A stretch of 64,000 nt of DNA from CALBPI01 sp039821645. Its GTDB lineage: Bacteria; Pseudomonadota; Gammaproteobacteria; Steroidobacterales; Woeseiaceae. The notes beneath the pieces were generated by a model, which was not told where the DNA came from, ran no database searches, and saw only the letters and a program-made list of their open reading frames with translations. Both the position numbers and the translations under genes were made by a program. The stretch is taken from assembly GCA_039821645.1 (NCBI GenBank), contig JBCBNU010000007.1, forward strand, positions 1 through 64,000, in the 5' to 3' direction. Shown piece after piece: positions 27,440 to 36,027 of the stretch. Within the stretch, counting starts at the first letter, position 1; each line of letters starts with the position of its first letter.

Positions 27440-27469
27440 GCTGGCACGGCATCAACGCCATGCCAGCCA
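27440..27469. terminator. Strong hairpin downstream of the metalloprotease gene
   Basis: GGCTGGCA (27440-27447) pairs with TGCCAGCC (27462-27469). After a C/A mismatch the stem continues GGC/GCC around a six-base loop. It begins 8 bp after the metalloprotease stop on the minus strand and faces the tRNA-Leu transcript from the other side. No T tract follows in either direction. Confidence 0.45.
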
Positions 27470-27477
27470 CCGTAACG

Positions 27478-30018
27478 TCAATCCGTGCTCAACGCGCGTT
27501 CGATCAAAAGCTTGAGGTGTGCAACGTGTGCACGAGTCGACGCGCTGCCACCGCGATTGCGGGAGATCATACGCTCGATGTTCTGCAGCGCGTAAACCGC
27601 AGCGGACTGGCTCGTGGTGTCGTAGCCGCCGGTCGGTGAGGAGATGGCCGCAAGTCGACGTACGTAATCGATTTGCAGTCCCTGGCGGATCGTGTCCACG
27701 TCTCCGCGAATGTCGGCTGCAAACACCGCATCGGTCAGGTCTCCGACCATGTCGGCCAACGTGTACTCGTTGCCATACAGCGATGTATCCGTCATGCGCT
27801 TCATAGTCGCCGGATGCAACAGGTGATTAAGCACACTGCCTTGCACCGAAAGCACAGCGTCATGAATTTTCGGATCTTCAGTACCGCTGAAGAAATTGAA
27901 GCCGCGACGTTGCTGCGCAAGATAGCGGAACACCGGCGCTGCTGGATCGACAATACCTGGCGCGAACAGTTGCTCCGACAAAATAGCCATGGCACGACGC
28001 TGAGTGTCAGCATCAACTACGGTGTACGGCGCATCTGACCCCGCTTGGCCGACCATACCGCGGTTCAGCAAGACGCCACCTACGTAGCGCGATACCACTG
28101 CGCCACTGCGAGCCCAGCTCCGAATCAGCGTGCCGAAGGCATCATGTGTTTCCTGCCAGGACTTACCGTCTTCCGGCGGTAGCTCCGCCAACTGAGTGAA
28201 CCCTTCCACGATCAATGCCATTCGATCCGAGGCATAACCCACAGCGTCGTTCGACATATCATAAATATTGACCCGAGGATCGATCGCCTTGCCCGGAGAT
28301 CGCATGTCATCTGCGTCGTTGCCAAAAGCTAACTCCGGCTCGTTGGAGCGCGACAAATGCTGCGCCATCTTCGCCGGATCGCTGAGGTCAGGGTCATAAC
28401 CGAACTGAATCGCCCAATCGTCATAAGGCCCTGGCGCCACCGTGTAGAACAAAGTCTGATCGATGCCGATTGGCGCGAAATTCACCGCTGGGTAATCCAT
28501 GACTGAACCGGTGAGCACACCGTTTTCGATCACCTCCGGATCAAACGCCTGCTCTGGAGACAGAAGCTGGGTCGCTTTCATGTTGTGGTTCAAACCCAGC
28601 GTGTGGCCGATTTCGTGCAGGATCAGGTAGTACATGGAGTCGTGCACGAGCTGCTCGTCGTACTTACCGGTCTCTCCGTGCAGTGCCCGACCCAGCGTGT
28701 GCGCGAGGTGAGTCTCGGCGCGCAGGCCCGCGCCCAGCGAACAGAACGCTTCGGCCGCTGCCAACCCTTCGGGCACACTGAAGTCTTCAACCAGAGTGGA
28801 TGCGTCACTGACGATGTACTTTGCGAATTGGAATCGCCCGAGGAAAGAGTACTCAAGCATGATGTCCGCGCCGATGATCTGGCCTGTACGCGGATTCGTG
28901 AAACTTGGGCCGTAACCACCGAAGGGTGGATTCGGAGATGAAGTCCATCGCAGCACGTTGTAGCGAACGTCACCTGCATCCCACTCCGCGTCATCCGGCT
29001 GCACTTTGACCTGTACGGCATTGCTGAAGCCGGCTTTCTCGAAACTGTTATTCCACTGCAACGCGGCGTCGCGAATCATGTCGCGATACTCAACCGGTGT
29101 GGTGTTCTCGATCCACAAGGTGATCGGCTCGACCGGGTCAGAAACCGGTGCGGTTGGATCCTGTTTCACGAGGTGCCAACGATGGATCATGTCTCGATAC
29201 GGCGTCGCACTGAAAGAAGTCAGGTCGGTGACTTGCGTCATGAAATAACCGACTCGCGGGTCGTCCATACGCGGCTCATAACCGTTGTCGGGCATACGCA
29301 CGAAACTGTGCATTACCGGAATCTCGACGTGGCGCCGATCTGCGATGGCACCGCCCGTGACTCCGGTCGGTGCCGGGTTCGAATAGACGTAGGTTACTTC
29401 GATATCCGTGTTGTCCGGATAGCTGCGAAGGTTCGAAACGCGTGTCGAACTGTCGGACAAGGAGCCAAGCGAATACGCTTGCGGATTGGCATCCGGGTTT
29501 GGCGACGGCTTGATCTGCAAGAGCGACTCAGAATTGAATAGCTTGTCCGCGTCGATGAGTACACCCTCATCGCCCTCGGCCAGCACTTTTTCGGTCGCCA
29601 GAATCGCGTTACTTGTGTTCGCGCTACTCGCTCGTGCCAGCGCGTTGTTGGGATCAAAGTAGAACGAGGTATTCGGGATCACGATATCGAGCTTGTCGAA
29701 ACGCCGTTCAAAGCTCAGGATCTGCTCGGCCAGATAAGCACCACGGAAGTAGCCGACCTGAACGACACCATCGGATGCCTGCGCGACATGAATCACTTCG
29801 TTGCCGATGAGATCACCGGGCACCAACATCTTCAGTTCGCCAGTTTCCTCGTTGCGGAACAACGTCACCAAGCCATCCATGCGGGTATAGCCTTCGGTGA
29901 GTTCCGCAATCGTCTTCGGCGCCTCTTCCTCTTCTTTAGCCTTTTCTTCGTCGTCTGCATACGCAGGCGCAAACAGCAGGACGGTGGCGAGCAAACCCAA
30001 GATCGTCTTTTGATTCAT
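27478..30018 (-). CDS. Secreted zinc-dependent metalloprotease (DUF5117/DUF4953 type)
   Basis: This 846-residue exported protein has a signal peptide (residues 1-21, ending PAYA) followed by an acidic stretch. The metzincin zinc motif is HEIGHTLGLNH, with ligands His468, His472 and His478 and catalytic Glu469, and the Met-turn is SVMDYP about 30 residues later. The long N-terminal region matches the DUF5117 domain and the region after the zinc site the DUF4953 domain of large Bacteroidetes and gammaproteobacterial zinc peptidases. The product should be periplasmic or extracellular; its substrates are unknown. It is followed by a hairpin and preceded by a small SCP2 gene on the same strand. 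Confidence 0.9.
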   Translation of the reverse strand: MNQKTILGLLATVLLFAPAYADDEEKAKEEEEAPKTIAELTEGYTRMDGLVTLFRNEETGELKMLVPGDLIGNEVIHVAQASDGVVQVGYFRGAYLAEQILSFERRFDKLDIVIPNTSFYFDPNNALARASSANTSNAILATEKVLAEGDEGVLIDADKLFNSESLLQIKPSPNPDANPQAYSLGSLSDSSTRVSNLRSYPDNTDIEVTYVYSNPAPTGVTGGAIADRRHVEIPVMHSFVRMPDNGYEPRMDDPRVGYFMTQVTDLTSFSATPYRDMIHRWHLVKQDPTAPVSDPVEPITLWIENTTPVEYRDMIRDAALQWNNSFEKAGFSNAVQVKVQPDDAEWDAGDVRYNVLRWTSSPNPPFGGYGPSFTNPRTGQIIGADIMLEYSFLGRFQFAKYIVSDASTLVEDFSVPEGLAAAEAFCSLGAGLRAETHLAHTLGRALHGETGKYDEQLVHDSMYYLILHEIGHTLGLNHNMKATQLLSPEQAFDPEVIENGVLTGSVMDYPAVNFAPIGIDQTLFYTVAPGPYDDWAIQFGYDPDLSDPAKMAQHLSRSNEPELAFGNDADDMRSPGKAIDPRVNIYDMSNDAVGYASDRMALIVEGFTQLAELPPEDGKSWQETHDAFGTLIRSWARSGAVVSRYVGGVLLNRGMVGQAGSDAPYTVVDADTQRRAMAILSEQLFAPGIVDPAAPVFRYLAQQRRGFNFFSGTEDPKIHDAVLSVQGSVLNHLLHPATMKRMTDTSLYGNEYTLADMVGDLTDAVFAADIRGDVDTIRQGLQIDYVRRLAAISSPTGGYDTTSQSAAVYALQNIERMISRNRGGSASTRAHVAHLKLLIERALSTD

Positions 30019-30049
30019 CGTGATTCCTTTAATGCGGCTGGTCTTGAAA

Positions 30050-30373
30050 TCAGCCGTCTTTCAGTTTTGAGCCCTTGAACAGCTGGCTCACTTTCTGGGC
30101 GAACATCAAGTCACCCTCAACTTTCAACTTGCCGGTCATGAACGCCGTCATGCCATCCAGTGTTCCGGACATCAGACTTACGAAGTCGTCATCGGCCATC
30201 GTGATTGCAACCTTGGGCGATTCGCTGGTACCCGGCGTCACAGTTGCCGCACCGTCCTTAATGTGGACATAACGCGGTTCCGAGGTGTTGAACTGGATGA
30301 CCGCATCCAGACCGGCGGCGGCGTCGGCGTTCAACGCGCCCGGCAGGCGGTCAAACAAATCGTTGATATTCAT
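30050..30373 (-). CDS. SCP2 sterol-binding domain protein
   Basis: The 107-residue protein is a stand-alone SCP2-like lipid-binding domain: MNINDLFDRLPGAL, VTPGTSESPKVAITM, then DFVSLMSGTLDGMTAFMTGKLKVEG, the typical end of the fold. The ATG at 30373 has GGGGGAA upstream and is preferred over a longer frame. It has no signal peptide, so it is cytoplasmic, and probably binds or carries an acyl or sterol-like ligand. It lies 31 bp upstream of the metalloprotease gene and may share its transcript. Confidence 0.88.
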   Translation of the reverse strand: MNINDLFDRLPGALNADAAAGLDAVIQFNTSEPRYVHIKDGAATVTPGTSESPKVAITMADDDFVSLMSGTLDGMTAFMTGKLKVEGDLMFAQKVSQLFKGSKLKDG

Positions 30374-30499
30374 GGCTTCCCCCACTTTGAAACCCCGGAA
30401 GAGTAACGCAGCAAAAGCAAATTGTCTTTGCCATGCCAGTGTGAGGTAGATCACAGAGACCGACGCTGACCGGAATTACTCTCTAGTTTGGAGGACTGA

Positions 30500-31450
30500 A
30501 TGCCAGCACTACCCCCTTTTTCCCCGCTTGCGGTGACACTCGCGCTGTCCGCGCTGGTGTTCCTCACGAGTTGGTCTGCTACGGCGCTCCGACGATGGCT
30601 ACGCTTTCGCCGACGCCGGCACCTGCCCGCGCAGGCGGGCGCTGCCGCGCTAGCGTTCGGCGCCACACTAGCAGGCGAGCGCCGTGCCGCTATGCAAACT
30701 ACTCTGGTCGCAGTCTGCGGCGCACTGACGGCGCTATTCACGTCACCCGCGCCAGAATTCGTGCAGATCGAAAGTGTCGACAGTCTTAGTGCCGTGGGCC
30801 TATGCATCTTGGTCTCCGCGTGCTTAACCATCGTACTTCGCCGTTGGCCGCGAGAACGCAAAGCGGCTAGTGACGTCCTGGCAAGGCATTCGACAGGTGC
30901 CAGACTCGAAACCATACGACTGCCTTCACAGCGAATATTCCATGATGTGATCCCCGGCGCGGGTGGCAGCATTGCGCACGTTTTGACGGCAGCGTCGGGA
31001 ATCTATGCGGTGTTCACACTAGCCGATCGTTTCGACGGCACCGGCGCATTTCTCCGAGATCGCAACACGCTCGCACTACCGGCGTCACGCGCAGCCATTA
31101 ACCTGCATGAGATCCGCTCGCGGACCGCCCAGTTGCAGCACTGGCTACAAGCGGAAAGCGGCGTCGCCTCTCGCGTCCGCACGGTACTCGTGGTGCGCGC
31201 TTGGCAATCCGCGACCGTTGGGCCGAACGACATGTTGATTGTGACACCCCGTGACGCGGTGATGCTGAAAGGCTGGAAAGATCCGTCCACTGCACTGATG
31301 GATGATGAATTAGACAAGATTCAACAGGTGCTTGAACAAGCGCGGGTCCCCCACTTTACGCACTGGGCCGCTTATCGGCGCGATGCCACGGTCAGAACTC
31401 TGCCGCGTCAGGAAGTCTCCAGCGGCTCGGCCACAGAAGCAAACGCCTGA
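30500..31450 (+). CDS. Membrane protein with degenerate NERD-like domain
   Basis: The 316-residue protein has an N-terminal membrane helix (about 8-28), an arginine-rich turn, two more hydrophobic segments (about 44-76 and 92-111), then a soluble domain (about 140-290). The soluble part follows the NERD pattern: RIFHDVIPGAGGSIAHVLTA, ASGIYAVFTLA, and later VLVVRAWQSATVG and MLIVTPRDAV. In active NERD nuclease-related domains the same places read roughly IDHVV and ETK; here they are IAHVL and FTL, so the catalytic acidic residues and lysine seem lost. The assignment is my pattern match and needs a profile search. It converges with the patatin gene with a 43-bp overlap of 3' ends. Confidence 0.6.
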   Translation: MPALPPFSPLAVTLALSALVFLTSWSATALRRWLRFRRRRHLPAQAGAAALAFGATLAGERRAAMQTTLVAVCGALTALFTSPAPEFVQIESVDSLSAVGLCILVSACLTIVLRRWPRERKAASDVLARHSTGARLETIRLPSQRIFHDVIPGAGGSIAHVLTAASGIYAVFTLADRFDGTGAFLRDRNTLALPASRAAINLHEIRSRTAQLQHWLQAESGVASRVRTVLVVRAWQSATVGPNDMLIVTPRDAVMLKGWKDPSTALMDDELDKIQQVLEQARVPHFTHWAAYRRDATVRTLPRQEVSSGSATEANA

Positions 31451-32484
31451 CGCTGCAAGAGCGATTCGAATGCATCGCCGAGACGCTGAGTCTCCGCGAC
31501 GACACGTTTCCACACAGTAATTCGTGTTGACGCATCCATACTTTTAAAGTCATCACGATCCGGAATCTTCTCGCCCGGTAGACCGGCGACAAACTCTGCG
31601 GAGGGTGCAACCAACAAGACGCGGTCCACGTGTTCTCTCTTGGGTCGTCGATGCAAGCCCTTGTCGAACCATCCCGGGGTCAAATCCGGATAGAAGTGCG
31701 GATAGAGGGTCAAGCCCGCTTCGTGCGACACCGGCAAATCAAAATGGTAGTCGATGATCCCGCCATCGCGGTATACCCCCGGATTGCCGCCGGCGAGATT
31801 CCTGACGCCATTCAGCACTAAGGGAATAGCACTGGAGGCGAGAATCGAATCAATCAGGTTGTCTTCTGCGAGATCCAGGCGCTGCATCGGAAAATCCGAG
31901 GCCTGATGAAATGGTCCATCTGCTCGCGGATCCGACACTAGCGCGCGCGTGAAAAAGCGACGCAGATGCCGACGGTTGACGCGGTTCGCGACCATCGCCG
32001 CAGTCAAACCCAAAAGCAGTGGCACCGTTCGTTCACTGGCGGTGAGACCATGCGCCTGCGCAGTCATGATGTGCAAATGGAAACGTTCGCTATTGACCGC
32101 GTTGGCGATACCGCCGTCACCCAACATCGTTGAGACCATCTGCCGTCCTACTCTCGTGATCTCGTCAGTATCCGGCTTTGCGCTGTAAGTCTGCTCGATG
32201 TAGCCGCGTTCGAAACGGGTTAGCGCTGCCAGCGGATCGGGCTGGGTGTAGCAGGCAAATCGCCAGGTACCAATCGATGAGCCCAACAGATGAACGCCCG
32301 GCCTTAGATTTGGCAGGATCGAACGGATAATGGCGTGGTCGAGTCCGACAAGACTCAACCACTTCGCACCGCCCGATGCGCCGACCATGATTCGGATATC
32401 TTCCGGCTGCAGACCGTTGTTTTCGAGATGCTCGAGTGCGCCCGGTCCGGCGCGAACCGCGAGCACGTTATCGGTCAGCGACAT
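31408..32484 (-). CDS. Patatin-like phospholipase
   Basis: This 358-residue cytoplasmic-type protein shows a patatin fold: an oxyanion glycine loop VGASGGAKW, a GSSIG nucleophile elbow (Ser about residue 72) and DGGIIDYHFD supplying the aspartate of the Ser-Asp dyad. It is expected to be a lipid acyl hydrolase; the substrate is unknown. There is no signal peptide. The gene begins 4 bp after purA and overlaps the NERD-like gene tail to tail, so it is the distal gene of the purA transcript. Confidence 0.85.
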   Translation of the reverse strand: MSLTDNVLAVRAGPGALEHLENNGLQPEDIRIMVGASGGAKWLSLVGLDHAIIRSILPNLRPGVHLLGSSIGTWRFACYTQPDPLAALTRFERGYIEQTYSAKPDTDEITRVGRQMVSTMLGDGGIANAVNSERFHLHIMTAQAHGLTASERTVPLLLGLTAAMVANRVNRRHLRRFFTRALVSDPRADGPFHQASDFPMQRLDLAEDNLIDSILASSAIPLVLNGVRNLAGGNPGVYRDGGIIDYHFDLPVSHEAGLTLYPHFYPDLTPGWFDKGLHRRPKREHVDRVLLVAPSAEFVAGLPGEKIPDRDDFKSMDASTRITVWKRVVAETQRLGDAFESLLQRQAFASVAEPLETS

Positions 32485-32488
32485 GTGC

Positions 32489-33784
32489 TCAACCGTTTAT
32501 GGGATCGCGGCGAATGATCGTTTGTTCACGACCGGGGCCGGTCGAAATGATATCGATCGGTGTCTCCACAATCGCTTCGATTCGCGCGATGTAGTCGCGC
32601 GCAGCATTCGGCAGCTCATCGATATCGGTCACGCCAACGGTACTCTGTTGCCAGCCAGGCATATCTTCGTAGATTGGCTCTGCCTCGGCATAGCGGTCAA
32701 CGATCACCGGCGGCGTGGAAATTTCCTCGCCGTCGATGTGATAGCCCACACAAATGCGTATCGTCTCAAGCTCATCCAGCACATCCAGCTTGGTCATGCA
32801 CAGACCTGACACCCCGTTGTTGATGATACTGCGTCGCAACGCGACAGCATCGAACCAACCGCAACGTCGCGGCCGGCCTGTGGTCGCACCGAACTCAGCA
32901 CCGACCCGTGCGAGGTGTGCACCATCATCGTCATGCAATTCCGTGGGAAACGGGCCGGCACCGACGCGTGTGGTGTAGGCCTTTACGATGCCGAGCACAT
33001 AGTCGATGCGATCCGGGCCGATACCGGTCCCGGTGCACGCCCCTGCCGACACGGTATTGCTCGAGGTAACAAACGGGAACGTCCCGTGATCAATGTCGAG
33101 TAGCGTCCCCTGCGCTCCCTCAAACAACACGCTGTCCCCTGCCTCACCGAGATCATGCAAGATCGCGGTGACATCGGCGACCAAAGGCGCGATCCGTTCG
33201 GCTTGGGCCATGGCGTCATCAAGCGACTCGTTGAAGTCGACAACAGGCGCTTTGAAATAATGCTTCAGCACAAAATTATGGTAGTCGAGGATTTCACCGA
33301 GCCGGGCTGCGAATTTCTCCCGCAGAAACAGATCGGAGACGCGTAGCGCGCGACGGGCCACTTTGTCCTCGTAGGCGGGCCCGATGCCGCGCCCGGTGGT
33401 GCCAATCGCTGCCGAACCGCGCGCCTTCTCCCGAGCCTGATCAAGTGCGACATGGCAAGGAAGAATCAACGGACATGCCGGCGAAATCTTCAACCGGTCA
33501 AACACGGGGACGCCATTGGCGACGAGCCCATCCATTTCTTTCAACAGGGCCTCGAGTGACAACACAACACCATTACCGATCAGGCATTGCACGTTGTCGC
33601 GCAGCACACCCGAGGGGATCAGGTGGAGGACCGTCTTCTGCCCGTCAATAACAAGCGTGTGGCCGGCATTGTGCCCGCCCTGAAAACGCGCGACCGCGCT
33701 GACGCGATCGGTCAACAGATCAACGATCTTGCCTTTGCCTTCGTCACCCCACTGTGTGCCGACGACAACTACATTCTTGCCCAT
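32489..33784 (-). CDS. purA: Adenylosuccinate synthetase
   Basis: PurA joins aspartate to IMP with GTP in AMP synthesis. The 431-residue protein has GTQWGDEGKGKIVDLLTD at the N terminus, GTTGRGIGPAYEDK and the C-terminal GPGREQTI. It lies 18 bp after the DUF2065 gene at the end of the hfq-hflX-hflKC block, exactly as in E. coli. Confidence 0.98.
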   Translation of the reverse strand: MGKNVVVVGTQWGDEGKGKIVDLLTDRVSAVARFQGGHNAGHTLVIDGQKTVLHLIPSGVLRDNVQCLIGNGVVLSLEALLKEMDGLVANGVPVFDRLKISPACPLILPCHVALDQAREKARGSAAIGTTGRGIGPAYEDKVARRALRVSDLFLREKFAARLGEILDYHNFVLKHYFKAPVVDFNESLDDAMAQAERIAPLVADVTAILHDLGEAGDSVLFEGAQGTLLDIDHGTFPFVTSSNTVSAGACTGTGIGPDRIDYVLGIVKAYTTRVGAGPFPTELHDDDGAHLARVGAEFGATTGRPRRCGWFDAVALRRSIINNGVSGLCMTKLDVLDELETIRICVGYHIDGEEISTPPVIVDRYAEAEPIYEDMPGWQQSTVGVTDIDELPNAARDYIARIEAIVETPIDIISTGPGREQTIIRRDPING

Positions 33785-33802
33785 GGTGGTATTTCCAGAG
33801 AG

Positions 33803-33997
33803 TCAGACGTTGGTGATCATCAGGAGGAGCATCGCACCGACCGCCATCACAATACCACCGACAGTGCGGATAACGTTATCTGGCATGCTGGCAATTCTGG
33901 CAATCGCTCGACGCCAGGCGCGTGGTGCCGCGAACGGCGCCATGCCCTCGAAGACCATCATCAATGCCAGGCCCGTCAGCAGTAGCTGCCAGCGCAT
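33803..33997 (-). CDS. yjeT: DUF2065 (YjeT-like) small membrane protein
   Basis: The 64-residue protein consists of two hydrophobic helices joined by a basic loop (APRAWRRAIARIASMPDN) and ends VGAMLLLMITNV. Size, sequence pattern and position between hflC and purA match YjeT/DUF2065. Its function is unknown; a link to FtsH-HflKC is suggested only by context. Confidence 0.88.
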   Translation of the reverse strand: MRWQLLLTGLALMMVFEGMAPFAAPRAWRRAIARIASMPDNVIRTVGGIVMAVGAMLLLMITNV

Positions 33998-34015
33998 GCG
34001 CCGTCTCCGGGCCAG

Positions 34016-34885
34016 TCAGTTTGCTTCGCGATTATTCAGGTAGCGGAAGAAATCGCTGTCGGGGTCGAGCACCAGAAGATCATTCGCCTGGCCCAACGAA
34101 TTCCGGTACGCCTCCAGACTCCGGTAAAAAGAGTAGAACTCGCGATCCGCGTTGTACGCCTGCGCATAGATTGCCGCAGCCTGCGCATCGCCTTCACCAC
34201 GAGTGGTCTGGGCATCGCGATAGGCTTCCGAGCGAATTACCGTACTTTGGCGATCCGCCGTAGCACGAATCTCCACAGCCTCTTCGTTACCTTCGGCGCG
34301 CAACTGCTGGGCGATCCTCAATCGCTCTTCACGCATCCGGTTATAAACTGACTCCGAGACTCGATCGGAGAATTCCACGCGTTTGACACGCACATCGATC
34401 AGTGTGATGCCGAGCTCATCGGCGAGTGCCGATGCGTCAGCCATCATGTCGCGCATGAGCTCGTTACGCTCCAAAGAAATCACTTCCTGCATCGTGCGCT
34501 TGGCAAACTCGGTACGGATCGCCGCCTTGATGATCTGCAACAACTGTTGGCGGACGACCAACTCAGAACCTCGCGCAGAGACATAATAGGTTTCTGGGTC
34601 GCTGATTCGATACTTCAGGAAAAAGTCAACCGAGGCCGGTTTTTTCTCTGTGGTGAGAATGTCCTCAGGCGATGGTGTGATCGTCAACACCTGATTCGAG
34701 AACTTGAGCACCTCATTATAAACCGGAATCTTGAAGTGCAAGCCGGGCTCATAATCGGCGCCCACAATCTCACCGAAGCGGAGTTTCAACGCGTGTTCGC
34801 GCTCATCCACCGTGAATGCGCTCAGTCCCAGCCCGACAAGAGCTAGTCCAAGGACCACAAGTACTACCGAAATTGAGGTTTTCAT
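34016..34885 (-). CDS. hflC: Protease modulator HflC
   Basis: HflC is a single-pass SPFH/band-7 protein that assembles with HflK into a periplasmic-facing cage around FtsH and modulates its proteolysis. The 289-residue protein has an N-terminal membrane anchor, GLHFKIPVYNEVLKF and the long helical segment with RMREERLRIAQQLRAEG, ending in a C-terminal helix with EFYSFYRSLEAYR. Its start overlaps hflK by 4 bp. Confidence 0.97.
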   Translation of the reverse strand: MKTSISVVLVVLGLALVGLGLSAFTVDEREHALKLRFGEIVGADYEPGLHFKIPVYNEVLKFSNQVLTITPSPEDILTTEKKPASVDFFLKYRISDPETYYVSARGSELVVRQQLLQIIKAAIRTEFAKRTMQEVISLERNELMRDMMADASALADELGITLIDVRVKRVEFSDRVSESVYNRMREERLRIAQQLRAEGNEEAVEIRATADRQSTVIRSEAYRDAQTTRGEGDAQAAAIYAQAYNADREFYSFYRSLEAYRNSLGQANDLLVLDPDSDFFRYLNNREAN

Positions 34886-36009
34886 TGGCGAGTCCTCCGC
34901 GCACGTGTCCGCTCAGTATTGGTATTGGCACCACCTCCTGGCGAAGCCATGGGCTCCGGACGTGCCAGCCCGTTCGTCGCGGAGCGTGGCGACCTTTGGG
35001 CGTTCTCCATCAGCTTGTCAACCGGCAGATACAGCAGGTTACCCTCACCATTGGTGTCCAGGAACACCTTATTGGAATTGGAGAACACATACTCGATCGC
35101 ATCGATGTAAAGACGCTCACGCGTGACTTCAGGTGCCGCCTGATACTCCTTCAAGAGGGCGGTGAAACGCGAAGCGTCACCTGCCGCGTCGTTGATCACA
35201 CGCTGACGATAAGCTTCGGCGGCTTCTTTTTGCCGTGCGGCCTCACCGCGCGCCGCAGGTATCACTTCGTTGGCGTAGGTCTCAGCTGACAACTTGGACT
35301 GCTCCTTGTCCTCGCGTGCTTTCACCGCATCCTGAACCGCATCCTGAACAGGTCTTGGAAAGTCTACCTTCTGCAGGTTGATCGCGGTGATCTCGATACC
35401 GGCTTTGTATTCGTCGAGTGCACTCTGGATCAACACCTTCGTCTGATCCGCGACCTGCGCCCGATTGTCCAGCAGGGTGAAATCCGCCGGGTGGGCGCCA
35501 ACCGCTTCACGAATCGCGCTCTCGCTGACGTCCTGCAGCGTCTCCTCAGGATCACGCACGTTAAAGGCGTAGTCAGACGGAATCGTGCGACGGAACTGCA
35601 CCGCAAGGTTGATCACTACGAAGTTTTCGTCCGCGGTCAACATCTGGATTTCCTGCTCGAATCGATCGATCAACGACACGTTGACCTTCTCGACGCGCTC
35701 GATCGGGTAAGGCAGATGCCAATGCAGTCCGGGGTTCGTGGTTTCGGTGTATTGGCCGAAGCGCAGCTCCAAGCCGCGCTCCGCCTGATCGACACGGTAG
35801 AAGCCGGTCGCTAACCAGAATACCAACGCCACCACCACGATGCCGATCAAACCGGCGGCGGATCCATCATCGTCGCCCTTGCCACCAAACGCCGCAGTAA
35901 TCTTGCGCTGGAAGTTACCGATCATCTTGTCCAGATCATTCGGTGCCTTTCGCCGGCGGTTGTTGTTACCCCATGGGTCCTGGCCATTGCCAGATTCGTT
36001 CCAAGCCAT
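34882..36009 (-). CDS. hflK: FtsH protease activity modulator HflK
   Basis: HflK is the partner of HflC. The 375-residue protein begins MAWNESGNGQDPWG, typical of HflK, followed by a membrane helix (about 50-68, LIGIVVVALVFWLATGFY), the SPFH domain with TNPGLHWHLPYPIERVEKV, and a C-terminal glycine- and arginine-rich tail. It lies 18 bp after hflX and overlaps hflC by 4 bp. Confidence 0.97.
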   Translation of the reverse strand: MAWNESGNGQDPWGNNNRRRKAPNDLDKMIGNFQRKITAAFGGKGDDDGSAAGLIGIVVVALVFWLATGFYRVDQAERGLELRFGQYTETTNPGLHWHLPYPIERVEKVNVSLIDRFEQEIQMLTADENFVVINLAVQFRRTIPSDYAFNVRDPEETLQDVSESAIREAVGAHPADFTLLDNRAQVADQTKVLIQSALDEYKAGIEITAINLQKVDFPRPVQDAVQDAVKAREDKEQSKLSAETYANEVIPAARGEAARQKEAAEAYRQRVINDAAGDASRFTALLKEYQAAPEVTRERLYIDAIEYVFSNSNKVFLDTNGEGNLLYLPVDKLMENAQRSPRSATNGLARPEPMASPGGGANTNTERTRARRTRQ

Positions 36010-36027
36010 ATCGTTACCCGTTCAAAT

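Noticed and set aside
27340..32490. Integrative element with att sites at tRNA-Leu
   Set aside because: I found no integrase gene and no second copy of the tRNA 3' end at the far border, so only a positional remark is made.
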